Shown here one piece after another: positions 9,897 through 18,797 of a stretch of DNA of 64,000 nt. Numbering within the stretch: the first letter of the stretch is position 1; each line of letters begins with the position of its first letter. The stretch comes from Aliivibrio sifiae (GTDB lineage Bacteria > Pseudomonadota > Gammaproteobacteria > Enterobacterales > Vibrionaceae), in NCBI RefSeq assembly GCF_002954715.1, contig NZ_MSCP01000001.1:2451523-2515522 (forward strand), read 5' to 3'. A program made the translations under genes and the position numbers. A model generated the notes under the pieces. It saw only the letters and a list, made by a program, of their open reading frames with translations. It did not search any database and was not told where the DNA came from.

Positions 9897-11108
9897 TTAC
9901 TCACTTTCTGCTTTAGGTAACTTTACCGATATCAACGTAGTTAGCACCAAGAAACTAAACGATACCCACAAACACGCCGAAAATCCGGCTAATTGAAATA
10001 CCAATCCAGATAAAACAGTACCTACTAAACGTCCCATTGCATTAGCCATATAGTAAAAACCAACATCCATAGAGACGCCATCGCCTTTGGCATAGCTGAC
10101 AATTAGGTACGAATGCAGTGAAGAATTAATCGCAAATACTGCACCAAAAATAAGTAAACCAATCACAATCGTATATTCAGCTTGCCATTCAATCTGAACC
10201 AGATAAGCGATAATCCCTGTCACGACAGTAAGTAATCCTACCCACCATAAAGCAGACCTACCATCAGGTGTTCGACCTTGTGCTTTTCCCGTGATTTTAG
10301 GAGCAAAGCCTTGCACAAATCCATATGCGATAACCCATAACGCTAAGAAACCACCGACAAGAGAATGATCCCAACCAAAGACACTGCCTAAGTAAATTGG
10401 TAACGCGACAACAAACCACACATCTCTCGCACCAAATAAGAATAATCGTGCGGCTGATAAGGTATTAATCTCCTTAGATTTAGAAAATAGCTGAGTAAAT
10501 TTAGGCTTTGATTTTGCTTTTCCCATGTCACCATCAAGCAAGAAAACACTGCCGATAAAAACAACGAAAAGAACACTCGCCATCGCTATAACAGCCAATT
10601 GAAATCCGATGGTTGTTAAGAGTAAGCCACCAAGAAAGAACCCTGCGCCTTTGAGTGCATTTTTAGACCCAGTAAGAATCGCTATCCACTTATAGAGCGC
10701 CCCTTCTTGATCGCTCGGAACTAAGGTTTTAATTGCACTTTTAGCGCTCATTTTATTGAGGTCTTTTGCAACTCCAGATAATGCTTGTGCAGCCATAACC
10801 CACGGAATCGTTAACCAAACACTCGGTAATGCCAACATTAACAACGCAAATACCTGCATTATTAAGCCAACATTCATGGTTTTATTTAACCCTAACCGAG
10901 CGCCTAACCACCCCCCCAATAAATTAGTCACCACACCAAAGAATTCATAAAACAAAAAGAGAGACGCAATGGCTAAAGTACTGTATCCCAAATCATGAAA
11001 ATAGAGCACCACCAACATACGCAACGCGCCATCAGTAATGGTGAAGTTCCAATAATTAAATGTCACAATCATGTACTGACGTACACTATGGCTTAATTGA
11101 GAGAGCAT
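9897..11108 (-). CDS. arsJ: organoarsenical efflux MFS transporter ArsJ
   Basis: Major facilitator of 403 residues with about 12 hydrophobic segments. Its N-terminus (QYMIVTFNYWNFTITDGALRML in two overlapping pieces) and its place downstream of a GAPDH gene in an arsR-led operon identify it as ArsJ. In characterised systems ArsJ exports 1-arseno-3-phosphoglycerate, the product made by GAPDH from arsenate, giving arsenate resistance without reduction to arsenite. It is the last gene of the minus-strand operon, 72 bases after the phosphatase gene, and meets mtlR tail to tail with a 10-base gap. The assignment rests on family resemblance and gene context. Confidence 0.88.
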   Translation of the reverse strand: MLSQLSHSVRQYMIVTFNYWNFTITDGALRMLVVLYFHDLGYSTLAIASLFLFYEFFGVVTNLLGGWLGARLGLNKTMNVGLIMQVFALLMLALPSVWLTIPWVMAAQALSGVAKDLNKMSAKSAIKTLVPSDQEGALYKWIAILTGSKNALKGAGFFLGGLLLTTIGFQLAVIAMASVLFVVFIGSVFLLDGDMGKAKSKPKFTQLFSKSKEINTLSAARLFLFGARDVWFVVALPIYLGSVFGWDHSLVGGFLALWVIAYGFVQGFAPKITGKAQGRTPDGRSALWWVGLLTVVTGIIAYLVQIEWQAEYTIVIGLLIFGAVFAINSSLHSYLIVSYAKGDGVSMDVGFYYMANAMGRLVGTVLSGLVFQLAGFSACLWVSFSFLVLTTLISVKLPKAESE

Positions 11109-11180
11109 AAAATAGAGAACCTAAATGAGATTAAGCCATCTCAGAAGTATAATATTCTCCTGAGATAACCTTAACGCTGA

Positions 11181-11678
11181 TTATTTGTAAGCAATAGAAT
11201 TTATATATTCTATTTGCACTGGCTTAGTAAAAGCACCTGGACGTAACGCTTGGACTTGTTGTTTAATTACATCTAAATCCCAACCTAAATCCAACAGTAA
11301 ATGTCCTGCAAGTAAACCTGTACGACCTGAACCGCCCATGCAATGCATTGCTACTTTGCCATTATTTTCTAACACTTGTTGTAATTCAGGCGTCGCTGCT
11401 TTCCATTCTGCTGCAAATTTATCATCAGGTGCACAATCGTCTTCAATTGGAAGGTAAAACCATTTCATTCCTAGACGCTGTACTTCTTCACCAAGAGAAC
11501 CAACGCCTTTTTCTGTTAGCTCATCTTGACTTAATGCAGTGACAATCGCAGCTACACCTTGTGCTTTTAGTTGCGTTAAAGATTCAATTAACTCAACGCC
11601 TTTTGTGCCAGGACAAGGCGTCAAAATCAATGCGCCATAAGTGTCAGTAACGGGTAACTCCCAAGTAGGATGTGTCAT
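11181..11678 (-). CDS. dual-specificity/tyrosine phosphatase-like protein in ars operon
   Basis: 165-residue protein of the CDKN3-like cysteine phosphatase type. The HCxxGxxR signature is complete: H112-C113-M-G-G-S-G-R119-T, with C113 as predicted nucleophile and R119 as phosphate binder. An acidic loop (EDDCAPDD, residues 79-86) could supply the general acid. It lies 17 bases downstream of the GAPDH gene and upstream of arsJ, so it is almost surely cotranscribed with them. A role in arsenate handling is inferred from position only; the substrate is unknown. There is no signal peptide, so it should be cytoplasmic. Confidence 0.82.
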   Translation of the reverse strand: MTHPTWELPVTDTYGALILTPCPGTKGVELIESLTQLKAQGVAAIVTALSQDELTEKGVGSLGEEVQRLGMKWFYLPIEDDCAPDDKFAAEWKAATPELQQVLENNGKVAMHCMGGSGRTGLLAGHLLLDLGWDLDVIKQQVQALRPGAFTKPVQIEYINSIAYK

Positions 11679-11695
11679 TTCAGATTCCTCAATGC

Positions 11696-12697
11696 TTAAG
11701 CCAAACCAACATTTCTAACTAATTCCGCAGTACGAGTGGCGTAACCCATTTCATTGTCATACCACGCATAAATCTTCACCATACGTTTACCAACAAGCAT
11801 AGTAGACAAAGCATCGACAATCGTTGAACGTTGGTCTCCTTTATAATCAATAGAGACAAGAGGGCGCTCTTCGTAACCTAAAATACCTTTTAGATCACCA
11901 TAAGCCGCATCCTTTAATAACTGATTTACTTCTTCAACAGTCGTATCTCTTTTCACTTCAAAGATAATGTCAGTCAGTGATGCGTTCGCTAAAGGAACTC
12001 GTACCGCATGACCGTCGATTTTATTTTTAAGCTCAGGGAAAATCTCAACAATCGCTTTTGCAGAACCTGTTGTAGTAGGGATTAGGCTCATTCCACACGC
12101 TCGCGCACGGCGAAGATCTTTATGAGGTGCATCTAAAATGGTTTGTGTATTGGTCAAATCATGAATGGTAGTAAATGCCGCGTTTTCGATACCCAACTCA
12201 CTATTGATAACTTTAACAATTGGAGCAAGGCAGTTTGTAGTGCAAGATGCCGCAGTGACGATTTGATGAACAGCAGGATCAAAAATATCGTCGTTCACAC
12301 CAACCACAATATTCGCGACACCGTCTTCTTTTACCGGAGCAGAAACAACAACACGTTTAACGCCCTGCGCTAAATATTTATCTAAAAATGAACGTGTGCG
12401 ATGCACGCCCGTAGCTTCAATAACGACATCACAACCGGACCAATCGACAGCATCAATGTCTTTTTCTTGAGTGGTTATTAGCTTTTGGTCACCGATGATC
12501 ATAGTGCTTCCATCGGTGGTCACTGCATGGTTCCAACGTCCTTGAATTGAATCAAATTCAAGTAAATGCGCTAAAGTATGTGCATCTCCCGCGACGTCAT
12601 TTATTTGCACAAATTCCAATTCTGGCCAATCGTATGCCGCTCTTAATGCCAAACGTCCAATACGACCAAATCCGTTAATCCCTACTTTAATTGTCAT
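11696..12697 (-). CDS. glyceraldehyde-3-phosphate dehydrogenase, ars-operon type
   Basis: Full-length GAPDH (333 residues) starting [15 protein letters not shown] with the NAD-binding GxGxxG-type loop and catalytic Cys152 in ASCTTNC. In ArsJ systems this enzyme uses arsenate in place of phosphate to form unstable 1-arseno-3-phosphoglycerate, which ArsJ exports. ATG 12697 was chosen because AGGGG lies just upstream and the family starts there; an in-frame extension reaches back into arsR. The gene starts 20 bases after the arsR stop. It could also have a general metabolic role, but the operon context argues for arsenate resistance. Confidence 0.93.
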   Translation of the reverse strand: MTIKVGINGFGRIGRLALRAAYDWPELEFVQINDVAGDAHTLAHLLEFDSIQGRWNHAVTTDGSTMIIGDQKLITTQEKDIDAVDWSGCDVVIEATGVHRTRSFLDKYLAQGVKRVVVSAPVKEDGVANIVVGVNDDIFDPAVHQIVTAASCTTNCLAPIVKVINSELGIENAAFTTIHDLTNTQTILDAPHKDLRRARACGMSLIPTTTGSAKAIVEIFPELKNKIDGHAVRVPLANASLTDIIFEVKRDTTVEEVNQLLKDAAYGDLKGILGYEERPLVSIDYKGDQRSTIVDALSTMLVGKRMVKIYAWYDNEMGYATRTAELVRNVGLA

Positions 12698-12717
12698 CGT
12701 TTTTCCCCTAAATGAAA

Positions 12718-13047
12718 TTAGCAACACGTTTTTATGGCGTTTAATTTATCTGTGTCTTTTTGATATTGAGCTTGTAAACAATTTGATTGCTTCAAACCTT
12801 CAATAATTTTGTTTAACCAACCTGGTAGTTCAGTACTCACTTGGTAATACACCCACTGTCCTTCACGAGTATCAATCAATACACCTGACTGGCGTAGCTG
12901 CGCTAAATGCCGAGAGATCTTTGGCTGACTTTCACCTAATGCTTCCGTCAACTGGTTTACACATAAACGACCTTCGCGCGCGATAAGTAGTAAACAACGG
13001 ATCCGTGTTTCATCAGAAAGCAGTTTGAAAAATTGATGAGGTAACAT
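12718..13047 (-). CDS. arsR: ArsR/SmtB-family metalloregulator
   Basis: Winged-helix repressor of 109 residues heading the GAPDH-phosphatase-arsJ operon. The recognition helix region [16 protein letters not shown] matches E. coli ArsR. Of the E. coli Cys32/34/37 trio only one is kept (Cys29 in RLCVNQL); the others are Asn31 and Thr34. Other cysteines are Cys18, Cys90 and the C-terminal pair Cys108-Cys109, so the arsenite site probably differs from that of E. coli. ATG 13047 follows AAGG; an upstream in-frame extension would run into the operator. Expected to repress its own operon until arsenite binds. Confidence 0.9.
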   Translation of the reverse strand: MLPHQFFKLLSDETRIRCLLLIAREGRLCVNQLTEALGESQPKISRHLAQLRQSGVLIDTREGQWVYYQVSTELPGWLNKIIEGLKQSNCLQAQYQKDTDKLNAIKTCC

Positions 13048-13059
13048 AATGAACCTTAA

Positions 13060-13094
13060 ATATGGATATGTGCATTTCCATATATCATATGCAC
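13060..13094 (-). promoter_or_regulatory. candidate ArsR operator and promoter
   Basis: Two overlapping inverted repeats lie directly upstream of arsR: ATATGGA (13060-13066) with TCCATAT (13077-13083), and GTGCAT (13070-13075) with ATGCAC (13089-13094). On the minus strand a TATTAT -10-like element directly precedes them, so a bound repressor would cover the transcription start. No clear -35 was found. Confidence 0.5.
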
Positions 13095-13248
13095 TATAAT
13101 ACAAAAATCAATAGAAAAAATAGCGATTCAGCAATCACTTTTCTAAACTAAAAGATAAATAGTGTGGTTTTAAACTTAATGCAATGAAATTAACATTTAA
13201 TAATGATAGTTTTATAACTATACAAAATTTAAATAATAGCCGCTTTAC

Positions 13249-14271
13249 ATGGATGTGCGTATGACAGCTTTCTTTACTTCTCGTTTTAATTCACAAGACA
13301 GCATAATTGACCTATCAAAATGGCAAGAGCTTGCAGATTTAATTGTTGATATTTTTGGCGCAGATTGTGGCGCTATTATTGAGTTTACAGGTCATTCTTT
13401 TCATACTCTTGTAAGCAGTAATAATGAAACAAGCTTTCTTCACCAAGGCTCTCAATGGTCCTGTGACAATAAAAGTTTTTGCCGTACGATTGTTGAAACA
13501 GGCAAAGAACTATATGTTCCTAATGCATTAAAGAGTAAATATTGGATTAACGCACCAGCCGTTAAAGATGGCCCAGTAAGATCATATTGTGGGGTTCCCG
13601 TCTTTCACCCTAACGGTTCTATTTATGGCACTGTCTGTGCGATAGATACAAAAAATACCGATTATGAAAATGCATTAATTAAACTATTACTCCACCTTTC
13701 AAAACTAATCACTGCTGACTTAAAAATGGCAGAAGAAGCTGAGCAGCATAAACAAATGGCTCTTACTGATTCAATGACTGAATTACTTAATCGTCGAGGA
13801 TTAGGAATTTTAGGTAAACAAAAACGAAAAGACGCGAAACGATACCAAGACAGTATCGGTATTCTTTATCTTGATATTGATAATCTAAAGCAGGTAAATG
13901 ATAACTTTGGTCACTCAACTGGAGATCAATGCATTCAAATTTTAGCTAATATTCTAAAAAATGAAGTCAGAGAATCAGATCTTATCGCTCGTACTGGTGG
14001 TGATGAATTTATTGTCTTAACGTTATTAAATAAAGAACAAGAAACCGAGCTAAGCGCCCTTTCATTACGTATTCGTCAACATTACCAAGAGAAAACACAA
14101 TATCAGTCAGGCTTGAATATCAGTAATATCAGTATTGGTCAGCATCTTGAACCTCATAACTCAACAACCACGCTAAAAGACATGTTTATGAATGCTGATG
14201 CCTCTATGTATAAAGAAAAGGAACAGAAAAAAAGCATCACTGATGCAAACAAAAACGGCAGCCTTATTTAA
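13249..14271 (+). CDS. GAF-GGDEF diguanylate cyclase
   Basis: Predicted soluble diguanylate cyclase of 340 residues making cyclic di-GMP from two GTP. An N-terminal GAF-like sensor (about residues 20-155; SYCGVPVFHPNGSIYGTVCAID is the typical GAF end, in two pieces) precedes a GGDEF domain (about 170-330). The active-site motif GGDEF is intact at residues 250-254, and LTDSMTELLNRRG opens the domain. No RxxD inhibitory site was noted before the motif. No membrane segment. ATG 13261 is an alternative start, slightly better placed for a weak GGAT. It stands alone and ends in a terminator shared with glmS. Confidence 0.9.
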   Translation: MDVRMTAFFTSRFNSQDSIIDLSKWQELADLIVDIFGADCGAIIEFTGHSFHTLVSSNNETSFLHQGSQWSCDNKSFCRTIVETGKELYVPNALKSKYWINAPAVKDGPVRSYCGVPVFHPNGSIYGTVCAIDTKNTDYENALIKLLLHLSKLITADLKMAEEAEQHKQMALTDSMTELLNRRGLGILGKQKRKDAKRYQDSIGILYLDIDNLKQVNDNFGHSTGDQCIQILANILKNEVRESDLIARTGGDEFIVLTLLNKEQETELSALSLRIRQHYQEKTQYQSGLNISNISIGQHLEPHNSTTTLKDMFMNADASMYKEKEQKKSITDANKNGSLI

Positions 14272-14286
14272 GGCTGCCGTTTTTTA
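14255..14286. terminator. bidirectional terminator between the GGDEF gene and glmS
   Basis: Hairpin ACGGCAGCCTTA/TAAGGCTGCCGT flanked by A-run and T-run. Its left arm lies inside the last codons of the GGDEF gene; on the minus strand it follows the glmS stop. Confidence 0.9.
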
Positions 14287-14306
14287 TTTCAATCTTATAA
14301 GTAAAC

Positions 14307-16139
14307 TTACTCTACCGTTACCGCCTTCGCTAAGTTACGAGGCTGATCGACATCCGTTCCTTTAATTAAAGCAACATGATAAGACAATAATTGCATCGGA
14401 ACCGTGTAATAAATAGGTGCAGTAATATCACTTACATGAGGCATAGTAATTATCTTCATGTTCTCATCCGCTTCAAAGCCTGCTTGTTCATCGGCAAACA
14501 CATAAAGTAATCCACCACGGGCACGAACTTCTTCCACATTAGATTTTAATTTTTCTAATAAGTCATTAGTAGGAGCAACCACGACAACTGGCATTTCTGC
14601 ATCAATAAGCGCTAATGGACCATGCTTTAGCTCACCAGCCGCATACGCTTCAGCATGAATGTATGAGATTTCTTTTAGCTTCAAAGACGCTTCAACGGCA
14701 ATTGGATAAAACTCACCACGACCTAAAAATAGCGTGTGTTGCTTATCAGCAAAATCAGGCGCTAAAGCTTCAATCTCTTTATCAAACGCCAATGCTTTTT
14801 CAATTTGTGCAGGCAGAGCATGTAGAGCTTCAACTATCTCTTTTTCTTTCTCTTTTGAGATACGATTTTGTTGTTTACCTAGAGCTGTCACTAACATCAA
14901 TAATGCAGCAAGTTGTGTGGTGAAAGCTTTCGTTGATGCCACACCTATCTCTGTTCCTGCACGAGTCATGAAGGCAAAATCAGACTCACGAACCAATGAT
15001 GAACCCGCTACGTTACATACCGTCATTGCCCCCATGTAACCACGCTCTTTTGCAAGACGAAGGGCAGCTAAGGTATCAGCCGTTTCCCCTGATTGAGACA
15101 AAGTAATTAATAAGCTATTTGGGCGAGTAACAAATTTACGGTAACGGAACTCAGAAGCAATTTCGACATCACAACTCACACCTGCCAATGATTCGAACCA
15201 ATAGCGAGCCGTCATACCTGCATTATAAGAGGTCCCACACGCAATGATTTGCACGTGTTCAACTTTATTTAAAATCTCAACGGCATTAACACCAATACTC
15301 TCAGTAACAACAGAGTCGTGAGTAATACGCCCTTCCATTGTATTGATTAACGCTTTAGGCTGTTCAAACACTTCTTTCTGCATGAAGTGACGGTATTGAC
15401 CTTTATCACCCGCATCATGCTCAGCGTTTGATTCAGTCACTTCACGTTCAACTTGCTCACCATTTGCATCAAAGACAACGACATCACGACGTGTAATTTC
15501 AGCAACATCGCCTTCTTCAAGATACATAAAACGACGAGTAACATTTAATAATGCCAATTGATCAGACGCTAAAAAGTTTTCACCTACACCACGACCAATA
15601 ACAATTGGGCTACCAGAACGAGCGACAACCAAACGGTCAGGATCACGTCGGTCCATTGCTACCGTTCCATACGCACCATCAAGTTGAATCGCTGTTTTTT
15701 GTACCGCTTCAATAAGTGAATTCGACGAGCGCAGCTCCCACTCAACAAGATGTGCAATCACTTCTGTATCGGTTTGAGAGACAAACACATAACCACGCTC
15801 TTGCAATAAAGAGCGCAAAACTTCATGGTTTTCGATAATGCCATTGTGAACAATCGTAATATCACCGGAAACATGAGGGTGAGCATTAATTTCAGAAGGT
15901 TCGCCATGAGTAGCCCAGCGGGTATGAGCGATACCTGTACCGCCAACGACATGGGATTCTTCAACTGCACTCGCTAATTCTTTTACTTTACCCAAACGAC
16001 GTAAACGTGTGTAGTTACTATCGGCATCAACAACCGCAACGCCTGCTGAATCATAGCCGCGATATTCTAAACGACGTAATCCTTCCACTAAAATTTCAGC
16101 TACATCTCTTTGTGCAACTGCACCAACGATTCCACACAT
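14307..16139 (-). CDS. glmS: glutamine--fructose-6-phosphate aminotransferase (isomerizing)
   Basis: First step of UDP-GlcNAc synthesis: fructose 6-phosphate plus glutamine gives glucosamine 6-phosphate. At 610 residues it has the N-terminal glutaminase domain with nucleophile Cys2 (MCGIVGAV) and two SIS domains ([16 protein letters not shown]). The C-terminus [13 protein letters not shown] is typical. It lies 125 bases downstream of a DeoR-family regulator on the same strand, an arrangement known in other Vibrio; glmU is not adjacent as it is in E. coli. The gap holds a strong hairpin. NagB, the reverse-direction enzyme, lies 9 kb away in this window. Confidence 0.97.
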   Translation of the reverse strand: MCGIVGAVAQRDVAEILVEGLRRLEYRGYDSAGVAVVDADSNYTRLRRLGKVKELASAVEESHVVGGTGIAHTRWATHGEPSEINAHPHVSGDITIVHNGIIENHEVLRSLLQERGYVFVSQTDTEVIAHLVEWELRSSNSLIEAVQKTAIQLDGAYGTVAMDRRDPDRLVVARSGSPIVIGRGVGENFLASDQLALLNVTRRFMYLEEGDVAEITRRDVVVFDANGEQVEREVTESNAEHDAGDKGQYRHFMQKEVFEQPKALINTMEGRITHDSVVTESIGVNAVEILNKVEHVQIIACGTSYNAGMTARYWFESLAGVSCDVEIASEFRYRKFVTRPNSLLITLSQSGETADTLAALRLAKERGYMGAMTVCNVAGSSLVRESDFAFMTRAGTEIGVASTKAFTTQLAALLMLVTALGKQQNRISKEKEKEIVEALHALPAQIEKALAFDKEIEALAPDFADKQHTLFLGRGEFYPIAVEASLKLKEISYIHAEAYAAGELKHGPLALIDAEMPVVVVAPTNDLLEKLKSNVEEVRARGGLLYVFADEQAGFEADENMKIITMPHVSDITAPIYYTVPMQLLSYHVALIKGTDVDQPRNLAKAVTVE

Positions 16140-16208
16140 GGCAATACTCCAATTATTCTAATCTTAAATTCTTATCGTTTAAGAAACGGTTTCCGTTCCT
16201 TGGTAATA

Positions 16209-16238
16209 ACCGCTGATTGGCAGCAAAATATCAGCGGT
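16209..16238 (-). promoter_or_regulatory. hairpin in the glmS leader
   Basis: ACCGCTGAT (16209-16217) pairs perfectly with ATCAGCGGT (16230-16238) around a 12-base loop. No T-run follows on the minus strand, so it is not an intrinsic terminator of the DeoR-type gene. A second short hairpin (AACGG/CCGTT near 16185-16197) lies closer to glmS. In enterics glmS translation is controlled through its leader by small RNAs; a similar role here is only possible. Confidence 0.4.
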
Positions 16239-16264
16239 ATAAGGGCTTATTAACCCTAATTAAA

Positions 16265-17029
16265 TCACTGAGCTCTAATAACTCTTACACTATGTGATTC
16301 AATTTTTTGTTGGTGTTCTTGGCTTAAATCGTTATTGGTAATCAACACGTCAATGCTGTCCCATGGCAATTCCACATTAGGAATTTTTCGGCCAATTTTT
16401 TCTGATTCAACCATTAAAATAACTTCACGGGCGACTTCAGACATCACTCGACTTAACCCGACTAATTCATTAAAGGTGGTTGTTCCGCGTTCTAAATCAA
16501 TACCATCAGCACCAATGAACAACTGATCAAAATCATAGGATCGTAATACAGATTCTGCCACTTGACCTTGGAATGAGTCCGAATGGCTGTCCCACGTACC
16601 CCCTGTCATTAATAACGTAGGTTCGTTCTCAATTTCTTGCAACGCATTGGCTACAGGTAGCGAGTTTGTCATTACCACCAATCCATTTCTCTTTGAGAGT
16701 TGATTAATCAGTGCCGCAGTTGTACTCCCGCTATCAATAATGATCCTGTTATGATCTTTAATGAGTTCAACGGCTGAAATTGCCAAAGACAACTTTCGAT
16801 TCGAAACTTCTTCACAAGTATCTTCTTGGATAATATTCGAAGGCATTAATACCGCTCCGCCATACTTACGCATTAGCAAACCATTCTTCTCTAACTCAGT
16901 TAGATCTTTACGAATAGTCACTTCTGAGATATCAAAAAGCTCAGAAAGCTCTTCAACAGTAACTTCTCCCTTCTCTATTAATAAAGACAGGATCATATGA
17001 CGGCGTTGTTTTGTGTTTCTCTTCGACAT
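16265..17029 (-). CDS. DeoR/GlpR-family transcriptional regulator
   Basis: 254-residue repressor-type protein. The N-terminal winged helix-turn-helix shows VTVEELSELFDISEVTIRKDL, the DeoR-family signature, and the C-terminal sugar-phosphate sensor domain shows DSGSTTAALI, VVMTNSL and FIGADGID. Family members respond to phosphorylated sugars. Its place upstream of glmS on the same strand suggests control of amino-sugar synthesis, with a hexosamine phosphate as plausible effector; this is inference. TTCGTTTT-like repeats just upstream resemble GlpR/AgaR-type operators, so autoregulation is likely. Confidence 0.9.
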   Translation of the reverse strand: MSKRNTKQRRHMILSLLIEKGEVTVEELSELFDISEVTIRKDLTELEKNGLLMRKYGGAVLMPSNIIQEDTCEEVSNRKLSLAISAVELIKDHNRIIIDSGSTTAALINQLSKRNGLVVMTNSLPVANALQEIENEPTLLMTGGTWDSHSDSFQGQVAESVLRSYDFDQLFIGADGIDLERGTTTFNELVGLSRVMSEVAREVILMVESEKIGRKIPNVELPWDSIDVLITNNDLSQEHQQKIESHSVRVIRAQ

Positions 17030-17042
17030 AAAAAACTCATTA

Positions 17043-17153
17043 AGTTTCGATTTGAAAGAAGTTTAGTTTCGTTTTAGTTGATTGTCTAGAGCTAGAAATT
17101 AATTCGTTTTAAATATTAAGATCTCGAGATCTGATCTTATTTAATGAAAACGA
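17043..17153. promoter_or_regulatory. candidate DeoR-family operator repeats
   Basis: AGTTTCGATTT at 17043-17053, AGTTTCGTTTT at 17065-17075, TTCGTTTT at 17103-17110, and the same motif inverted, GAAAACGA, at 17146-17153. The motif resembles the TTTCGTTT element bound by GlpR/AgaR-type DeoR proteins. The repeats fill the gap between the DeoR gene and the divergent crbR-like gene. A perfect palindrome AGATCTCGAGATCT (17119-17132) lies among them. Confidence 0.5.
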
Positions 17154-17255
17154 GAAATGAGTTAGAGATACAGCGCAGACTTTAGCGTCTAAAAATTGCT
17201 CAAAAGACGGTTAGATGTTAATTTTATTAAATAACTTATGAGGAATATTGTAGCC

Positions 17256-17885
17256 ATGGACGATAACTACACCATTATTATTGCGGATGATCATCCCTTA
17301 TTTCGCAATGCACTTTTTCAATCAATTCACATGGCTATCAGCGGTGCGAACCTACTCGAAGCCGATTCTCTTAGTGCGTTACTTAACGTACTAGAAAAAG
17401 AGCCCGATCCTGATTTACTGCTTTTAGATTTAAAAATGCCTGGCAGTAATGGAATGTCTGGGTTAATACAACTTCGTTCTCAGTACCCTGATTTACCTAT
17501 TGTTGTTGTCTCTGCCAGTGAAGAACCTAGTATTATCTCTCAAGTTAAGAGTCATGGTGCTTTTGGTTTCATTCCTAAATCAAGTGACATGCGTTCACTA
17601 ATATCAGCACTAAATCAAATTTTATCTGGCGATTCCTATTTTCCAGAAGGCTCAATTAAGAACTCAGCGGCCTGTGATGATTTAGCGACTAAAATTACGA
17701 GCCTTACTCCGCAGCAATATAAAGTTCTCGGAATGCTTTCTGATGGATTGCTAAACAAACAAATCGCTTATGACTTAGAAGTATCTGAAGCAACAATAAA
17801 AGCACACATGACTGCCATTTTTAGAAAGTTAGGGGTAAAAAACAGAACTCAAGCAGTTATTTTATTGCAACAGACTGAAAGTTAA
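17256..17885 (+). CDS. crbR: LuxR-type response regulator, CrbR-like
   Basis: 209-residue NarL/LuxR-family response regulator. The receiver has the acidic pair in IIADDHPLF (Asp11/Asp12) and phospho-acceptor Asp58 (LLLLDLKMPGSNG); the C-terminal helix-turn-helix shows LTPQQYKVLGMLSDGLLNKQIA and SEATIKAHMTAIFRKLGVKNRTQAV, in pieces. ATG 17256 was preferred over ATG 17238 because GAGGA lies between them. In V. cholerae the orthologous CrbR works with kinase CrbS to switch on acs. Both crbS and acs are present downstream in this window, which supports the name. Confidence 0.82.
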   Translation: MDDNYTIIIADDHPLFRNALFQSIHMAISGANLLEADSLSALLNVLEKEPDPDLLLLDLKMPGSNGMSGLIQLRSQYPDLPIVVVSASEEPSIISQVKSHGAFGFIPKSSDMRSLISALNQILSGDSYFPEGSIKNSAACDDLATKITSLTPQQYKVLGMLSDGLLNKQIAYDLEVSEATIKAHMTAIFRKLGVKNRTQAVILLQQTES

Positions 17886-17970
17886 CCTTGATATAACACA
17901 CTAGCCTATAAGTTAAGGTATATTACCCGTTCATTTTATCCCTCTGTTTAACCTAACTCTGGGAGAGTTC

Positions 17971-18594
17971 ATGATAAGCATCCTCGTTACTCAATTCGTT
18001 GTTCTTTGGGCTGTTATCGATCCTATTGGTTCTGTACCTGTCTATCTTTCACAAACTCAACACCTATCTGCTAAGCAACGTAAAGTTGTTGCTTTGAAGG
18101 CCGTTGCTATTGCGACCGCCGTACTATTATTCTTTCTTGTCATTGGGCAATTATTGCTAGAAGCAATGCAAATCCCATTACCAGCCTTTCAAGTAGCTGG
18201 TGGCTTGGTCTTGTTGATCTTCGCTTTAACTATGATTTTTGGCGAAAGCAAACCAGAGCAAGAGCAGAAATTAAGTGAAGATATTAGCCACTCTGACCTT
18301 GCAGATTTAGCCGTTTACCCTTTAGCTATCCCATCAATTGCGTCACCAGGTGCAATGATGGCAATTGTGATGTTAACTGATAATTCTAGGTATTCTTTTT
18401 TAGATCAATCAATTACCGCAGCTGTCATGATTGTTGTTCTCGTGATTACTCTATGTTTACTTCTTGGTGCAACCTTCATTCATAAAATAATAGGAAATGT
18501 GGGGGCCGCAATAATTAGTCGTGTTATGGGGTTAATTCTGGCGGCAGTTGCGGTTAATAACTTATTACTTGGCATCAAAGATTTCTATTTTTAA
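17971..18594 (+). CDS. MarC/YhgN-family membrane protein
   Basis: 207-residue integral membrane protein with about six hydrophobic segments, of the MarC (UPF0056) family. It begins MISILVTQFVVLWAVIDPIGSVPVYL, in two pieces, typical of YhgN-like members; the middle shows AIPSIASPGAMM. Its physiological role is not established; some relatives are annotated as small neutral amino acid transporters. GGGAGAG lies just upstream of ATG 17971. It follows crbR by 85 bases and ends before a terminator, so it may share a transcript with crbR. Confidence 0.85.
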   Translation: MISILVTQFVVLWAVIDPIGSVPVYLSQTQHLSAKQRKVVALKAVAIATAVLLFFLVIGQLLLEAMQIPLPAFQVAGGLVLLIFALTMIFGESKPEQEQKLSEDISHSDLADLAVYPLAIPSIASPGAMMAIVMLTDNSRYSFLDQSITAAVMIVVLVITLCLLLGATFIHKIIGNVGAAIISRVMGLILAAVAVNNLLLGIKDFYF

Positions 18595-18677
18595 GCATAT
18601 ATCTAAGGTAAATACTTTAGACCTTGGTATCAATTAACATAACGCTAACACAATAAAATCGATACATACCTCACATA

Positions 18678-18702
18678 AAACGCTCATATTTCGAGCGTTT
18701 TT
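18678..18702 (+). terminator. intrinsic terminator after the MarC-type gene
   Basis: AAAACGCTC with GAGCGTTTTT around a short AT loop, in the gap before the DUF4212 gene. Confidence 0.8.
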
Positions 18703-18797
18703 CTTTATCTGCTCGACTAAAGTTGCACTGTTTTCTTCCTTTCTCACTGCTAACCTCTTTTTGGTTACATATTATTAACATTAAAAAGGAGCCAGCT

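Noticed and set aside
14615..15039. Open reading frames opposite to glmS, and similar ones inside acs, rpoB, rpoC, accB and rplL
   Set aside because: They have no ribosome binding site or family resemblance and are frame shadows of strongly conserved genes.
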